Source of the DNA: Echinometra lucunter
Taxonomy: Eukaryota > Echinodermata > Echinoidea > Camarodonta > Echinometridae
Assembly: GCA_029962745.1 (NCBI GenBank)
Contig: CM057171.1
Location: forward strand, 6,735,525 to 6,799,524
DNA: 64,000 bases
Direction: 5' to 3'
Below are positions 48,851 to 59,510 of this stretch, piece after piece; within the stretch, counting starts at the first letter, position 1; every line of letters starts with the position of its first letter. The notes below the pieces were generated by a model. The model was not told the DNA's origin. It made no database searches and saw only the letters and a list, made by a program, of their open reading frames with translations. Position numbers and translations under genes: made by a program.

Positions 48851-49207
48851 CCCTTTATCATGCTTATGTCTTTTTTACTTTCTTTCTCGCTTTCAATCCT
48901 GTCTCCCCATCTATTTCAATGCCCTCAATCACTCACAAGGGCATAAAAATAAGCCCAGGGACTCGAGTACCTCCATCCATTATATGCCAAAGTAAGATAA
49001 ATGGGGCCATCTACAGAACCTGTCTTTCAAATATTCCCAACGAGAAAAACCAGTATAAACACCAAGTCTGGTTCGAAACGTCTTTTCCACTGGTCAACAT
49101 ATCACTTTATTTTATGGGCCACCTGTGAGTCATAAGTACTACACTTTCTGATAATTATACACTACATTCTGGCGAAGCAAGGAGCTCCTTGGGCGAAGCA
49201 AACACTG

Positions 49208-49437
49208 ATTGGTTGGCTGGTTGGTTGGCTGGTTATTGTTTTGTTTGTTGCTGACTGCTAAGAAAGCATGCGTGCTTGTAAGTAAGCAACCATGCAGGGG
49301 ACCGACGGCTTTGAGTCCTCTCCGAGAGACCTGGTAATGAGGATTAATGTCATACCAAATGGCGGTAGCGCATCGACTTGGTTTCGAACCCGGGTCACCG
49401 GATTATGCTCTACCAACTGAGTTACGTCGGCGCCTCC
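49208..49437 (-). mobile_element. tRNA-derived SINE, best copy of the 38.6-kb family
   Basis: The minus-strand head has an A-box GTAACTCAGTTGGTAGAGC (complement at 49407-49425) and B-box CCGGGTTCGAAAC (complement at 49385-49397). The spacing between boxes is short for a tRNA, so the head is internally deleted. The body reads TTAATCCTCATTACC, GGACTCAAAGCCGTCGGTCC and CATGCTTTCTTAGC. The 3' end is a run of CCAACCAGCCAACCAA units (49234-49208). Block order matches 38532-38800. Confidence 0.75.
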
Positions 49438-50630
49438 TCAAAGATCTAGGACAGAAGGGGCGAAGGGGGTCTAAATGGCCTCAAGGCTCACTGTCGCTAT
49501 AGCACCTGCTCTTGCATGTAACTGACATTTTTGTAAAGCTTTATTTATTTTATCCGAAGCTCCAATCAACTGCTGAAGAAATTATGAAAACGGAATATAT
49601 ATGAATATATTGGTTTAATCGAATCAACGCATGGAGGGAGGGAGGGGTCTATGTTGGAAAGAAAAAAAATCTTCCTAGCATTGATGTGTCTATAAAAAGT
49701 ACTTTGTGCCTTACGAAATTAATATATGAGAAGATTCTCGTCTGCCAAACTACTTCTGGTGGATATTTTGTTAGAAGTAGCGAATTACCCTCTTTGTCCT
49801 TCCCCCGAACGAGTCTTTACAAACCTTAACTTACTAAATTTTCTCTGCAGTGCAGCATGCCACTTTTAAATGAGCAACGACCGATTTTTTTTTCCTGGTC
49901 GAAATTCCATTCAAGGGTTAAAAAGCCCCCCCCCCCCCCTCCCCCAAACATTCTTCAAGTACGGTAATGAAACTTTACATACGATCAGCTTAAGGGTTTC
50001 CGGCGTTGCATGCTCGAACGTTTCCTCTTCGATATTGCAATCGGATGTTGACAGACATTACTATAATCTAGTTGATGTACAATACTGTAATCTAGTCGTT
50101 TATCGACGATGGACTCGCACGACACCCACACAGACCCACTTATCAAATGTCATTACAGCTTCAGGTACGAGGTTACAGAGTTGTTTTGTTTTGTTTTGTT
50201 TTGTTTGTTTTTCACAGCTCCAGTTGTTGCTCCTTATATAGGGATGTTCGAACTGCCAAGGGTCTTCTGTTATTAGGAGTATATAATGTCAAAGACTGTC
50301 CAAATACCATGTCGGAGTTGCCGTACTTTTGATATGAAATATTTCCATGGAATTGGTTTTAAAAAATCATATGCATATCATGTGGATGTCCACTGTTTCT
50401 GACTGAGGATGATATCAAAGAAGGAAAAATTACAAGAACGGTTAATTAGTATTTTGTGTAAAAATTAATAATTATTAATCTGCTGAGTCAGTCGGGCCGG
50501 TAGATGGGTGCGGTAAGGTACTTAAAACTCAGGTTTCATTGTAATATGCGAAATGTTTTGCTTGATTTTTGTTTCTAACAGGAGCCAAATTATTCCAAGA
50601 ATGCACCCCATCCAAGGGAGGCGCTACAAC

Positions 50631-50656
50631 GGGGGGGGGGGGGGGGGGGGGGGGGG
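50631..50656. repeat. G26 homopolymer
   Basis: Twenty-six G residues, followed by GGTGGCGGCCGC, a flank seen beside other G tracts. Confidence 0.95.
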
Positions 50657-50703
50657 TTGGCAGGTGGCGGCCGCTCCCTATGATTTTTCAATTGATTTAA
50701 ACA

Positions 50704-50914
50704 AAAGAAGAAGCAAAAAGGAAGAAGGAAGAAGAAGGAGGAGAAGAAGAAGAAAAAGAAGAAATGGAAGAAGAAGAAGGAGAGGGAAAAAAAAAATAAA
50801 CCGGAAGAAGAAGAAGGAGAAGAAGAAGAAGAAGAAAAACAAACCGGAAGAAGAAGAAGGAGAAGAAGAAGAAAAAGAAACCGGAAGAAGAAGAAAGAAA
50901 GAAGGGGATGGGGA
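50704..50914. repeat. 210-bp polypurine GAA/GGA tract
   Basis: Almost purely purine on the plus strand, with AGAAGAAG and GGAGAAG units and three CCGGAAGAAGAAGAA blocks at 50801, 50844 and 50881 that form a short minisatellite. Such tracts can form triplex (H-DNA). The K/E/R-rich frame across it is a repeat translation. Confidence 0.92.
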
Positions 50915-51341
50915 ACAGAGGGCAAGGTCATGCGACTACATAGTAACCTTATTTGTTCTTTTAAAGCGTAAATAAACTTACCTGTGGTTCATGTTTCCCC
51001 TATCAAAATACCCTTGCGCCGCCCCTGATCGCATCTCCACCCGCCCAAATAAAGGCCTTACGGTGCAGCAGGCGCAAAAAGGGCTACTTAATTTTGGAGT
51101 TTGATAGTGTTATGCAGCCTAGATAATTGTATCTTTGGCGTCTGCAGGGAGTTAAATGATAAGCAAGGCGTAAAATTTTCTCACGCCTCCGCGATATCCA
51201 GCGGGAAGGGTAATGCTAGGGCACTGCCCTTTCTCTGGAGGTAGCTTGTTATTTTATGTTGCTTTTTTTTTCTTCTCTTTCCTCTGTTATAATCTCGAAC
51301 CCAGTTAAAACTCCCATCCCTCTTTCTTTCTGTCCACCCCC

Positions 51342-51342
<1 letters not shown>

Positions 51343-51381
<39 letters not shown>
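51343..51381. repeat. C39 homopolymer
   Basis: Thirty-nine consecutive C residues, the longest homopolymer in the window. Confidence 0.95.
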
Positions 51382-51382
<1 letters not shown>

Positions 51383-52720
51383 TCGCTGCCTCTCACATGT
51401 TGTACGTTGGTGAAATGTACCGTACGGTAGTTCTAAAAATACGGTATTGGCGAATTATTTCCGTTGATTCTTTACATTCCTCGGTTTTCATGGCAAGGAA
51501 CGTTCCTTATTATCCTCGAACGGTAATATAGGTTTTCATGAAAATGGAAGTGCTTCAATAAACTACATTTCACAATTCACTTGTTTACTCAAATGTTTTA
51601 TTGCCACACGTTGTTGTAACAATCTGTACTATACTTTACGAGAGGTAATATAAGACTATTACCATTTTTCAGGCTTTTATACGTACGTTTCTTCGTTCCG
51701 CCATCCCCGTTCTAGATTTTAAACATTAATATGTCGGTTCTGTTTTTCACAGTATTCCCTTGATATGTTTGTATTCCTCGTATTCTTTTGGCCTGATCAT
51801 TATCAAGATAGTGATACGAACATGACAAAGCTTTGATACCTGGGACACCCCATCATCGATTTTTGATCATGCGCAGACTGAATTTATAAAAGAAAAAGCT
51901 GTTGAATATTAAAGAGCACTATTCTCATGTGTATATTCATGAACATATCGTCAACACCCAATGCATTCAGTTTCAAGAAGAATCAAAGCGCGATTCTCCT
52001 TCCAAGGCACTATTTCCAAATCTAGAAACCATGATTCCTTATGTAGCCGAAATGGTATTTTGAATACTTACGTTTCTCGTATAATGCACCCCCTCCAATA
52101 TCCAAAACTATCATAATTATGTATCAAAGAGCCCAAATTTGTACTGTATATATTATGTGAATTAAACCCTTATATTATCATTGATTGAATAAGTCCACAT
52201 CTACCATAGATCTTGAGATCCTTCCTGTACCTCACAAAGCAGGTATCCCTTTGCATGCATGACTGCTGCCTTGTAACCTTTGGCTCTTTCACGTTCCATT
52301 AGGAGTCTACCAAATCCCATGCTCAGCCATCCTCGATGCCAGACCCTTGGAAATTATTATGACAGCTGTATCTAATGGCCCATGTTCAGGCAGGTGATAG
52401 AATAAGCAAGCTATTATGTGCCTTCCAATCAAGGATGAAACAGTTTGCACTTTCGGAGGAAATGGATATTTGAATGATTGGACTTGGTTTAAATATTCTT
52501 GGTCAGTTCCTTGTTTTTTGCAGAGTATCCCACTTCAAATAATCCAAAGTTTATTCTCACATCTCTTAAAAATATAAATAAAAAACTCTTTTTAACAAAC
52601 AAAATAGGCATCATACAAGATATTGAGATTAAACTCGTTTTCATTGATCTCATTTTTTTTTTTTTTTTTTGTCGGATACTTTTACTTCTGACATTCCTTC
52701 CTCTCATTTTCTTTCTACAG

Positions 52721-52822
52721 AATCACTGATGAACAGGATGGCAAACAAACCTACGGCAGCGTTCATTGAAGAGGCAAAGCGCGCCATCAACGACCATGTG
52801 ACAAAGAGGCAAACGAATACAG
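52721..52822 (+). CDS. Candidate internal coding exon, unrecognised
   Basis: A strong acceptor (a T run, then TTCCTTCCTCTC...TTTCTACAG to 52720) and a strong donor (ACAG/GTACGT at 52823) bound 102 bases. The frame that completes a split codon stays open throughout. It gives SLMNRMANKPT, then AFIEEAKRAINDHV, then TKRQTNT, a hydrophilic segment with helix-like spacing. Both flanking introns would be phase 1, so the exon is symmetric and could be skipped without a frameshift. The other two frames contain stops. GC is well above the flanks. I do not recognise the protein. An overlapping minus frame (52704-53225) is judged fortuitous because this exon has better splice signals. Confidence 0.5.
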
Positions 52823-53759
52823 GTACGTCCTTATGGCCTACACGTTCGTCATGCGTATGTATTTGTATTATTTGATTATAACTGGTCTCAATTATTTTAT
52901 TTATTTTATTTATTATAGCTAGTCTTAAATGACCTGAAACTCCTTCGTTGCCCTGAAATTCATGATACAGATTAAGAAACACGGTGAAGAGAATCAGGAA
53001 GACTGACATAAAGATGTGATAATACTTGAGACCTTGGTTAGAATATTCAGCGGAATTGATATTCCCAGTCATAACTTCTACAGGCTCATTTGAGTTGCAA
53101 CTCGACGGATTGGACGGAGATTTGCAGCAGCTGTTTTCTTCATTCTCGTGGGAAACTGTCAGGTTTTTTTTACCATCTGTGAAACTATAGATTTTTCTAT
53201 TACCATGACGGCACAATAATGTCAATCTTCATATTGCTTTATTAAGTAACAGTTGTTAGTCATACTTTCACGACACCCGCTGACCTTTGTCCATTTTTTT
53301 TTTTTTGCATTCTAGCATACCTCCAGCCCACCCCCCCCCCCCCATTCCACATCTCAAGTCAGAAGCCTGTTTCTTGACATCCTTCGCCTCCCAGCGTTAT
53401 TCTATTTTTATTTCAAGTATATTTGTCGCCTGCTCTCTGTCATTTTCTGTCCTCTCCCATTTAACTTCTATCTAGACAGGCTAGTAAAAAGCTTATAACA
53501 TAGAAATTGCCCTCCTGTTTATAATACTTCAATCACCCTTTCCCTCCCCTTTTGTATGTTATTTCTATATTTTCTCTGCTCCCGCCCCCGTCCTTCGCCC
53601 CACCCATCCCCTCCCCTCTCTCTTTTTATTTCTACTTCTCTCATATCACCTTTTCATTATCTGACATTCGTAGGAGGTCTTGCACCCATATGTTCATAAA
53701 CTATATCTTACTTTATATTCACATTGCTGTTAATCAAACGTGCATACAATATTTTGCAG

Positions 53760-53872
53760 GAAATAGTGGGCCCGGATATCGATTCTACAAACGGTGGAGG
53801 CGGCCCAAATATCGATTGAGTGATATTAACCGTGTAGAGGCATGCCATTGGTGTTTCCCTCGGGATACATGA
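53760..53872 (+). CDS. Possible terminal exon following 52721-52822
   Basis: ATACAATATTTTGCAG (to 53759) could be an acceptor. Joined in phase 1, matching the 52822 donor, the frame reads NSGPGYRFYKRWRRPKYRL and then DINRVEACHWC to a TGA at 53870-53872. Read instead in phase 0, the same segment gives EIVGPDIDSTNGGGGPNID and a stop at 53817-53819, which also looks protein-like but does not fit the phase of the 52822 donor. The two readings cannot both be right and neither is recognised. No AATAAA is obvious close downstream. Confidence 0.22.
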
Positions 53873-54942
53873 CATGCCGACATAATAAGACATGTGTTTC
53901 CCAATCGATTATTTGAAAAAAAAAGTAATGAAAAAATACGACACAAGCTATGTTTTCGTGCTCTTCACACTAAAATGATTGTGATCAAACATTCGAATCG
54001 ATTTTCATTATTAAGGGAAAGTGTAAATTTTTTTCGTTCTGGAATCTGCAGTAAGCATAGCAGCACGCAAGTTTCCTACAAATCTTTAACATAGCTGACT
54101 AAAAAATGTTTTGTTAGAGTTCTATAAATTGCGTCTTAATAGGCGATGTAATGGTGATTTAAAAGTTACATTTTACACTAATAGTAGCAACAGTCGCTTC
54201 TTCTTTCAATATCAGGACAAGGACTTGTATGACCACTCCTATCTAACGACATCATCATGGTTAACACCCCCTCCCCAAAATAATAATTATAATAAAAACA
54301 AAAATAATTTCAAAAATAAATAAAAATTTAAACTTTAAAATTAAGAATTAAAAGAAAAAAAAATGAATAAGAAATAAAAGTAATAATAATGAATAAATAA
54401 AAAATGAAAATGAATGAAGGAGGGGGAGAATTTCCTTGTAGGGGTATTTTGACGATGAAACCTAATTTACCAAAGTTTCACAACGATGTCAGTTATTGAG
54501 AAATTACACTTACACGTACAAGCAAGGAATTTATTTTGACGATCTTTGAATGGAATAAAATGATCTATGGGAGGAAAAACTTGGGGCGTTTAAGAGTCGA
54601 ACTTCTCTACTTCCCATTGCATGCTGTTCCAGGCTCTTTTATCTCATCAACAATTTAATTAAATGTTTGAGGCAAAACGTCGTCAACCTTGAAAGGGTAA
54701 TAGTGATGTAAAGTGTTTGCATTGGAGGACTCTCTGTATACTGTATTGAACATAAGTCCAACACATTAATCTCATTACTTAACTGAACACGTGTGGAATC
54801 ACGTGCTGATCAGTGCCCCGAATCCACTGCAGTTGGAACGCATTTCTAATATGTGGCATATTAAATTCGAGAGCTGGAATGACTATACCTTAACTCGGGG
54901 TGATACCCCGGTCACATCTGCGACACGGAATCCAGACGAATA

Positions 54943-55028
54943 GCCGACGGTACAGAACATTGCATTACACCAAATGACAAGTAACCGACGATACAGAACA
55001 TCATAATATTTCACCGAATGACAAATAA
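54943..55028. repeat. Two-copy tandem duplication, period 42 bp
   Basis: CCGACGGTACAGAACAT...CCAAATGACAAGTAA is followed by CCGACGATACAGAACAT...CCGAATGACAAATAA. Middle parts have diverged. Confidence 0.75.
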
Positions 55029-55084
55029 TAGGATGAGTTCGACGATGTGATTGGTCTATTACTCTCCACCGTCGCCTCCAACTG

Positions 55085-55130
55085 GGTTAGACGGACCCCA
55101 GTTCGAATCCTGGTCATGTCATTTTTTTTT
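55085..55130 (+). mobile_element. tRNA-like B-box followed by T run
   Basis: CCCCAGTTCGAATCCTGG (55097-55114) is a good B-box, and a T11 run follows, as at a polymerase III terminator. The A-box is weak and no acceptor stem pairs, so it is more likely a SINE relic than a tRNA gene. It directly abuts palindromic repeat copy 4. Confidence 0.3.
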
Positions 55131-55211
55131 TTTAGCCCGTTGGTTACTGAATTTTCTGATTGCCATAGGTTTCATACACGGATCAACTGGTTCCAGTAGT
55201 CAGAAGGTTAA
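55131..55211 (-). repeat. Palindromic TTAACC repeat, copy 4 (reversed)
   Basis: TTTAGCCCGTTGGTTACTGAA at the left, TGCCATAGGTTTCATACACGG in the middle and GGTTCCAGTAGTCAGAAGGTTAA at the right give the reverse orientation of the 46671-46750 copy, with drift in both arms. Confidence 0.75.
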
Positions 55212-55738
55212 CATACGTTCATGTTAAAAGTAAGTCCTACAGATATAACAATTACATGTGAATATTACCCATTATAATACATCTAATGCACCCATGCACA
55301 CCAACACTCAAAGGCAACGACAATTCCCGCATAATGCTTCCAAAATAACCCTTCAGAAGATATCTGGTACCGTGCCTACGAAAGCCTTGCCTGGGCCAAT
55401 AAATGTTCCGGTTGTCTTAGAAGTATAGTTTATATTTTTGTTATCTATTTTCATTCATCTTTTCAGAGCAATCTATCCTCTAGTTCTCTTCGTACAGCAG
55501 TAATTAAAGCTTGAGCTATTACTTTTTTTTTGTCGGGGGGGGGGGGGTGGGCGTCACATTTTTAAATGTTATAATTGATTTTCATTTCATGTTGGATTCA
55601 CTACGGTCCGGCATTTTATTGACCGATATTCATTTTAACCAGAATCGTTGCACTACGCCGTAAACCACTGTCTTGAGGATTAAGATCATACCCCCTGCGT
55701 GGAAAATAGTCCGGAGGCATTTCACGCGCAGCATCTCA

Positions 55739-55815
55739 TTTCACTTTCACTGGAATCTGTGAACCCGTAAAGTGGAGGCAACCTCGCGAGGACATCCATC
55801 CGTTACCATGGTAAT
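55739..55815. promoter_or_regulatory. ISRE-like motif followed by X-box-like palindrome
   Basis: TTTCACTTTCACT (55739-55751) is the complement of AGTGAAAGTGAAA, an IRF/ISRE-type site. GTTACCATGGTAAT (55802-55815) matches the RFX X-box GTNRCCATGGYAAC except for the last base. Both lie in a repeat-free stretch with several CpGs (55690-55830). Confidence 0.3.
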
Positions 55816-57862
55816 ATGCAATCACCTCCTAGATAATAGACGGTGCTCTGACACATTTTAGTAATGTGAGATGAGTCAAGCCTTCTATTACTGGAAAGGC
55901 ATGTAGATAATGCATTGTAGTCGAGTACGATGATCTAAGAGAAAAAAAATAGTATCAGAAATCTGCACGTCCCTCGGGAGTGGAGAAGGTGCATACATTG
56001 TGTGCGGGCAAGCCTGAATGCGATGACGGACGGGAGTAATGATATTTCTGTAAAGGTAAAAAAAAAAAAATTAAAAAAAGCAAAATATTTTTACTATTAA
56101 TACACGAAAAATGCATATTGTTGGAAGTAATCATTCTATAGCATGAAATAACATAATCGTAATAGGGTTACCCTCAATGTTGATATTACCAAATAATGCC
56201 ACTACAAATGTCAAATAACGACTTTTAATTCAGAATTATTACCAACAATTTTGCCGTTTGCTTTTCAGAGACATCTTTCCATGCTTCTTGAATTCCTTGT
56301 TTTCGCTTGGCTACCAAGAATGTCAGGGGGGGGGGGGAATCTTGCGTTTTATAAAAGTTGCAAAACGACTAAGAATGCAGTACCAATACCATTGAAAAAT
56401 AAAATCTATATATAAAGTACTCTTATTTTTAAGTATTCTTATTTTTGACATTTAGCTTTTTATTTTGTTCACCAACACTGCTTTTGACTGTGAAATGGAA
56501 TTAGCCAATTCATTGTAAAAATAAGATAAGATGAAAACCTAGACTAGTAATTTCCTGTGTACTCTGTTTGTATCCGAAATTTGTTGGATAGTTTTATTAG
56601 CTGACATTTTACGTCTCTCTCCCCTTCATTAAAGAGTGAAAATCTGAACGAGTGAGATCTGAAATTCCTCAGAAATAAGATTCGCAGTTGTAAAAGCTCT
56701 GACATTTAGTAACAATAAAGCAAAGTATTGTAAAGGGCGTAGAAAGTCTGGTGTTGAATGTCGCTTTCAGCTGTCCTCGAAAGTAATATAGATTTGGCAG
56801 TCGTTCTTTCTCTGGTTGTTATAACGAAATAGGGCAAGTTTTTCGTAGATGAAATCGGAAATGCGAAATATCACACTCATCACTTTTGAAGCGACTATTT
56901 TGAGACGGAAGGCTTTTATATGTTTCAAAATATTCAGACAAGACCTTTTAAGTATATGAAACTCATGCCACTCTGCATGTTCTAGTTTTAATATGATAAC
57001 ACATGGAAGAAATAGGTCAGAATATGTCAATGATACCTTGACGTGAAAAAAACAGCCATCATGCTGTCATGGTCAAAGGCGAGTTGCATAACTCATAATC
57101 CAGACAATGTAATGAGTCTGTTCTCACAGTAAACGCTATTTGACATTTCGAGCAAAGGAATAGTGAAAATAAAGATATTTTCTCAACCTGTCGTAAATGT
57201 TCTTCGTACGAATGATCCCTATGAAGATACGGCTATGAATATTACGGATAGCATTTTCCTTTATGCTCTTTGTAAACGGGGCGTTATGCCACTATCTTCG
57301 GGATCTTCTATAGAGGCCAAACATAATGAAATGCTTATTCCCAAACGAAACAATATGAGCCTAGCTATGTTCAGGGATGTTAGATGCATGATTAAAATTT
57401 CCAACGATGTAAGCTATCGGTAAGGTAACACAGGCATACGAGCCTCCCTACCTGCCTTGATTGAATCATTCTAGGTATTACTGATCGCCATTCCCCTAAT
57501 TGAATCGATTCGCCATGTTCACCACGGCAGGATACGTTACGCAGGACATCTAAGGTTCGAGCGCATGAGTTGCACAATGAAAAGCACGTAAAAATGTGGC
57601 CTTATATACCTACTCCAATCGTATGAGCAATAGCAACAGGGGGGGGGGGGTATGTATATAAACTTTCATACGATTTTATGCATATTTTTGCACTGGCGAA
57701 CCCATGGACAAGACCGTGAAATACCCCTCTTGTATTTCATTTTCGCTTGACCCACTGACCACTAAATTTTCTCACATTTTATATAGGGACCCCCTTCTTT
57801 CTCGTAGGCAGTGGGTTCAAAAAGACTTCTGAATGATGTTAAAATATTTCCACATTTTGCAG
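55816..57862. other. Non-coding AT-rich stretch
   Basis: Contains G12 tracts at 56326-56337 and 57639-57650. A pyrimidine-rich CTTTTCAG at about 56269 precedes a short open segment with no donor. No gene is supported. Confidence 0.45.
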
Positions 57863-57956
57863 AAAGCCAGCAGGGACGTACGTTACTACAAATAACTTTG
57901 GATTATTGACAGTACCCGTAGAACGAACCGAATATTGGCGGCGGCGTTCGCTCTAA
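57863..57956 (+). CDS. Possible terminal coding exon, unrecognised
   Basis: TATTTCCACATTTTGCAG (to 57862) is a good acceptor. One frame, entered in phase 2, is open for 30 codons. It contains KPAGTYVTTNNFGLLTVPV, then ERTEYWRRRSL, and stops at TAA 57954-57956. The other two frames stop sooner. GC is higher toward the 3' half (GGCGGCGGCGTTCG). No polyadenylation signal is evident within 100 bases, and no upstream exon is identified. Short terminal frames after chance acceptors are common in pyrimidine-rich DNA, so confidence is low. Confidence 0.2.
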
Positions 57957-58314
57957 ACTAGCAATTCAATCAATCACGTTTTTCAGAGTTGATGCCGAGA
58001 GCCCTCTTTCGGTCTGACTCAAGCAATCTAAAAATTCCCTACACAAACGTTGAAGATAGCACTTTCGTTTCGAGAAGAAAAGAAAGTCTCTCATTTTATG
58101 TTTGAGTTTTCTTTTTAAAAATATTGATTTGTATATAGTTTCCCTCTATTAAAATGTAGCTTGTTACTTTTAAGAATTTTAATTTTTACCGAACTGGCAA
58201 CTGGCCTCTTCGGTACTAGACTGCTAGGCGCTCTTCTGCTAGCTTCCTTTGTTTTGGATAATGAAAGTCTTAGGTCAGGAAGCAGCCTCCCCACTGGCGT
58301 ACTGATGTTTTATC

Positions 58315-58323
58315 TTTTTTTTT

Positions 58324-58350
<27 letters not shown>
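58315..58350. repeat. T9-G27 homopolymer junction
   Basis: Nine T then 27 G, followed by CGCCCCATCCCCC. CCACTGGCGTACTGATG lies just upstream, a flank similar to GTGGCGG beside other tracts. Confidence 0.95.
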
Positions 58351-58354
<4 letters not shown>

Positions 58355-58949
58355 CCATCCCCCATAAATCAATACCACCCTTTTTACTTTTTTTTCTCAA
58401 TTATTGTTTCGTTTCACCTCAACATCGTCACTGCATCGAATTTTCTTGAATATCTAGCCGATTTGAACTTTTATTAATTTTATTGTTATTTCTTCATTTT
58501 CCTCGATGACTCTCTTTAAGGGGGGTTGTCAGCATCTGGACTCCTCCTATTTTTTTTTTCAAGCGGGATAGCGCTGCCCCCTAATATTGCTCATTACGCT
58601 AGCGAGTCTCCCTGTACATTTGATTAAGCTCTGTCTAATGTGCTGGCCTTTAGATATTTTAAGGTTTCAGTGATTTATGTTCACTGGTTCAGTACAGTCC
58701 ACTTCAAGTTTTTTTCTAGTCATTTATCTAGTCAATCTTGTTTATTTGTTTGTTTATTCAATTATAAACTCAAATCATTTGGACAAAGAGATTTCGCCGA
58801 TATCTTTTATGTGTACAGTGCTTCTGCATTTGTTACAGTATCAGCAATTGAGCAATCATTCTTTAGAGCTTAGCAGTTCGAAGATAGTAAAAAAAAACAA
58901 CTTCCGATTGAGCACAAGGGGCATGGGTGTCGATTTGTACTCGTGATTG

Positions 58950-59050
58950 GGGGAAGGGGGTGATTGGTGCCGAATTTTCCAGGCGAGAGAGCGAAGCAAA
59001 CGAGCGGGGGAGGGTGTATCCCCCTTCCACGATAGGGATGTTCAAATTAC
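58950..59050 (+). repeat. GAGCGAAGCAAACGAGC repeat fragment
   Basis: GAGAGCGAAGCAAACGAGCG (58986-59005) is followed by GGGGAGGGTGTATCCCCCTTCC, a palindromic GGGTGTATCCCCC. It resembles the minus-strand block at 41270-41415. The SERESEANER-like translation is an artefact. Confidence 0.4.
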
Positions 59051-59510
59051 CCGCAGGAAAAGTAATTTTTTTCAAAGCATTTACGGGAAGAATTTATGTG
59101 CCTAAAATTCCACAATTTCTCTAAATTCTTGATTTGTCTTCAGCATGTTATTTTTGAACGGTGAATTATTGGAAAAGTATTAATATAGGCCAGCCCTCCC
59201 ACCTGAAATGTAGGGGAGGGGGTATATCCTTTCATCCCTCCAAGGATCGACACCCATGACAAGGGGTGCGGAGGACACAAGATATGTCACGTCATTTCAT
59301 TTCTGTTATATGAGTTGTACTTCAGTCTATGCTAAAAATGTTAATTCAAGCCAATATTTATTTGTTTTATCCATACTTTGCTGGTCCAAGTTGCCCATCT
59401 GCTGCGTTAAAGGTATTTCAGATTTACATTGAGGAAGCCGTCCTCCACTGGCACGAACTAGTTCCTCAACGACCAAGATAAGCCTTGCACTGCACTATGT
59501 TTGAACAGAA

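Noticed and set aside
48511..49128. 205-codon plus-strand frame
   Set aside because: Its centre is translated CT, CTGT and C repeats, and the frame is open in all three phases there.
49380..49430. tRNA gene
   Set aside because: A and B boxes are present but the spacing is too short and no acceptor stem pairs; it belongs to a SINE.
50553..50975. 140-codon K/E/R/G-rich frame
   Set aside because: Translation of G26 and the polypurine GAA tract.
52704..53225. 173-codon minus-strand frame with a hydrophobic segment
   Set aside because: It overlaps a plus-strand exon with better splice signals, reads through AT-rich AATAAATAAAT repeats and has no recognised domain. Not excluded; noted as an alternative.
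55035..55130. tRNA gene with polymerase III terminator
   Set aside because: Good B-box and T run, but no A-box or paired acceptor stem.
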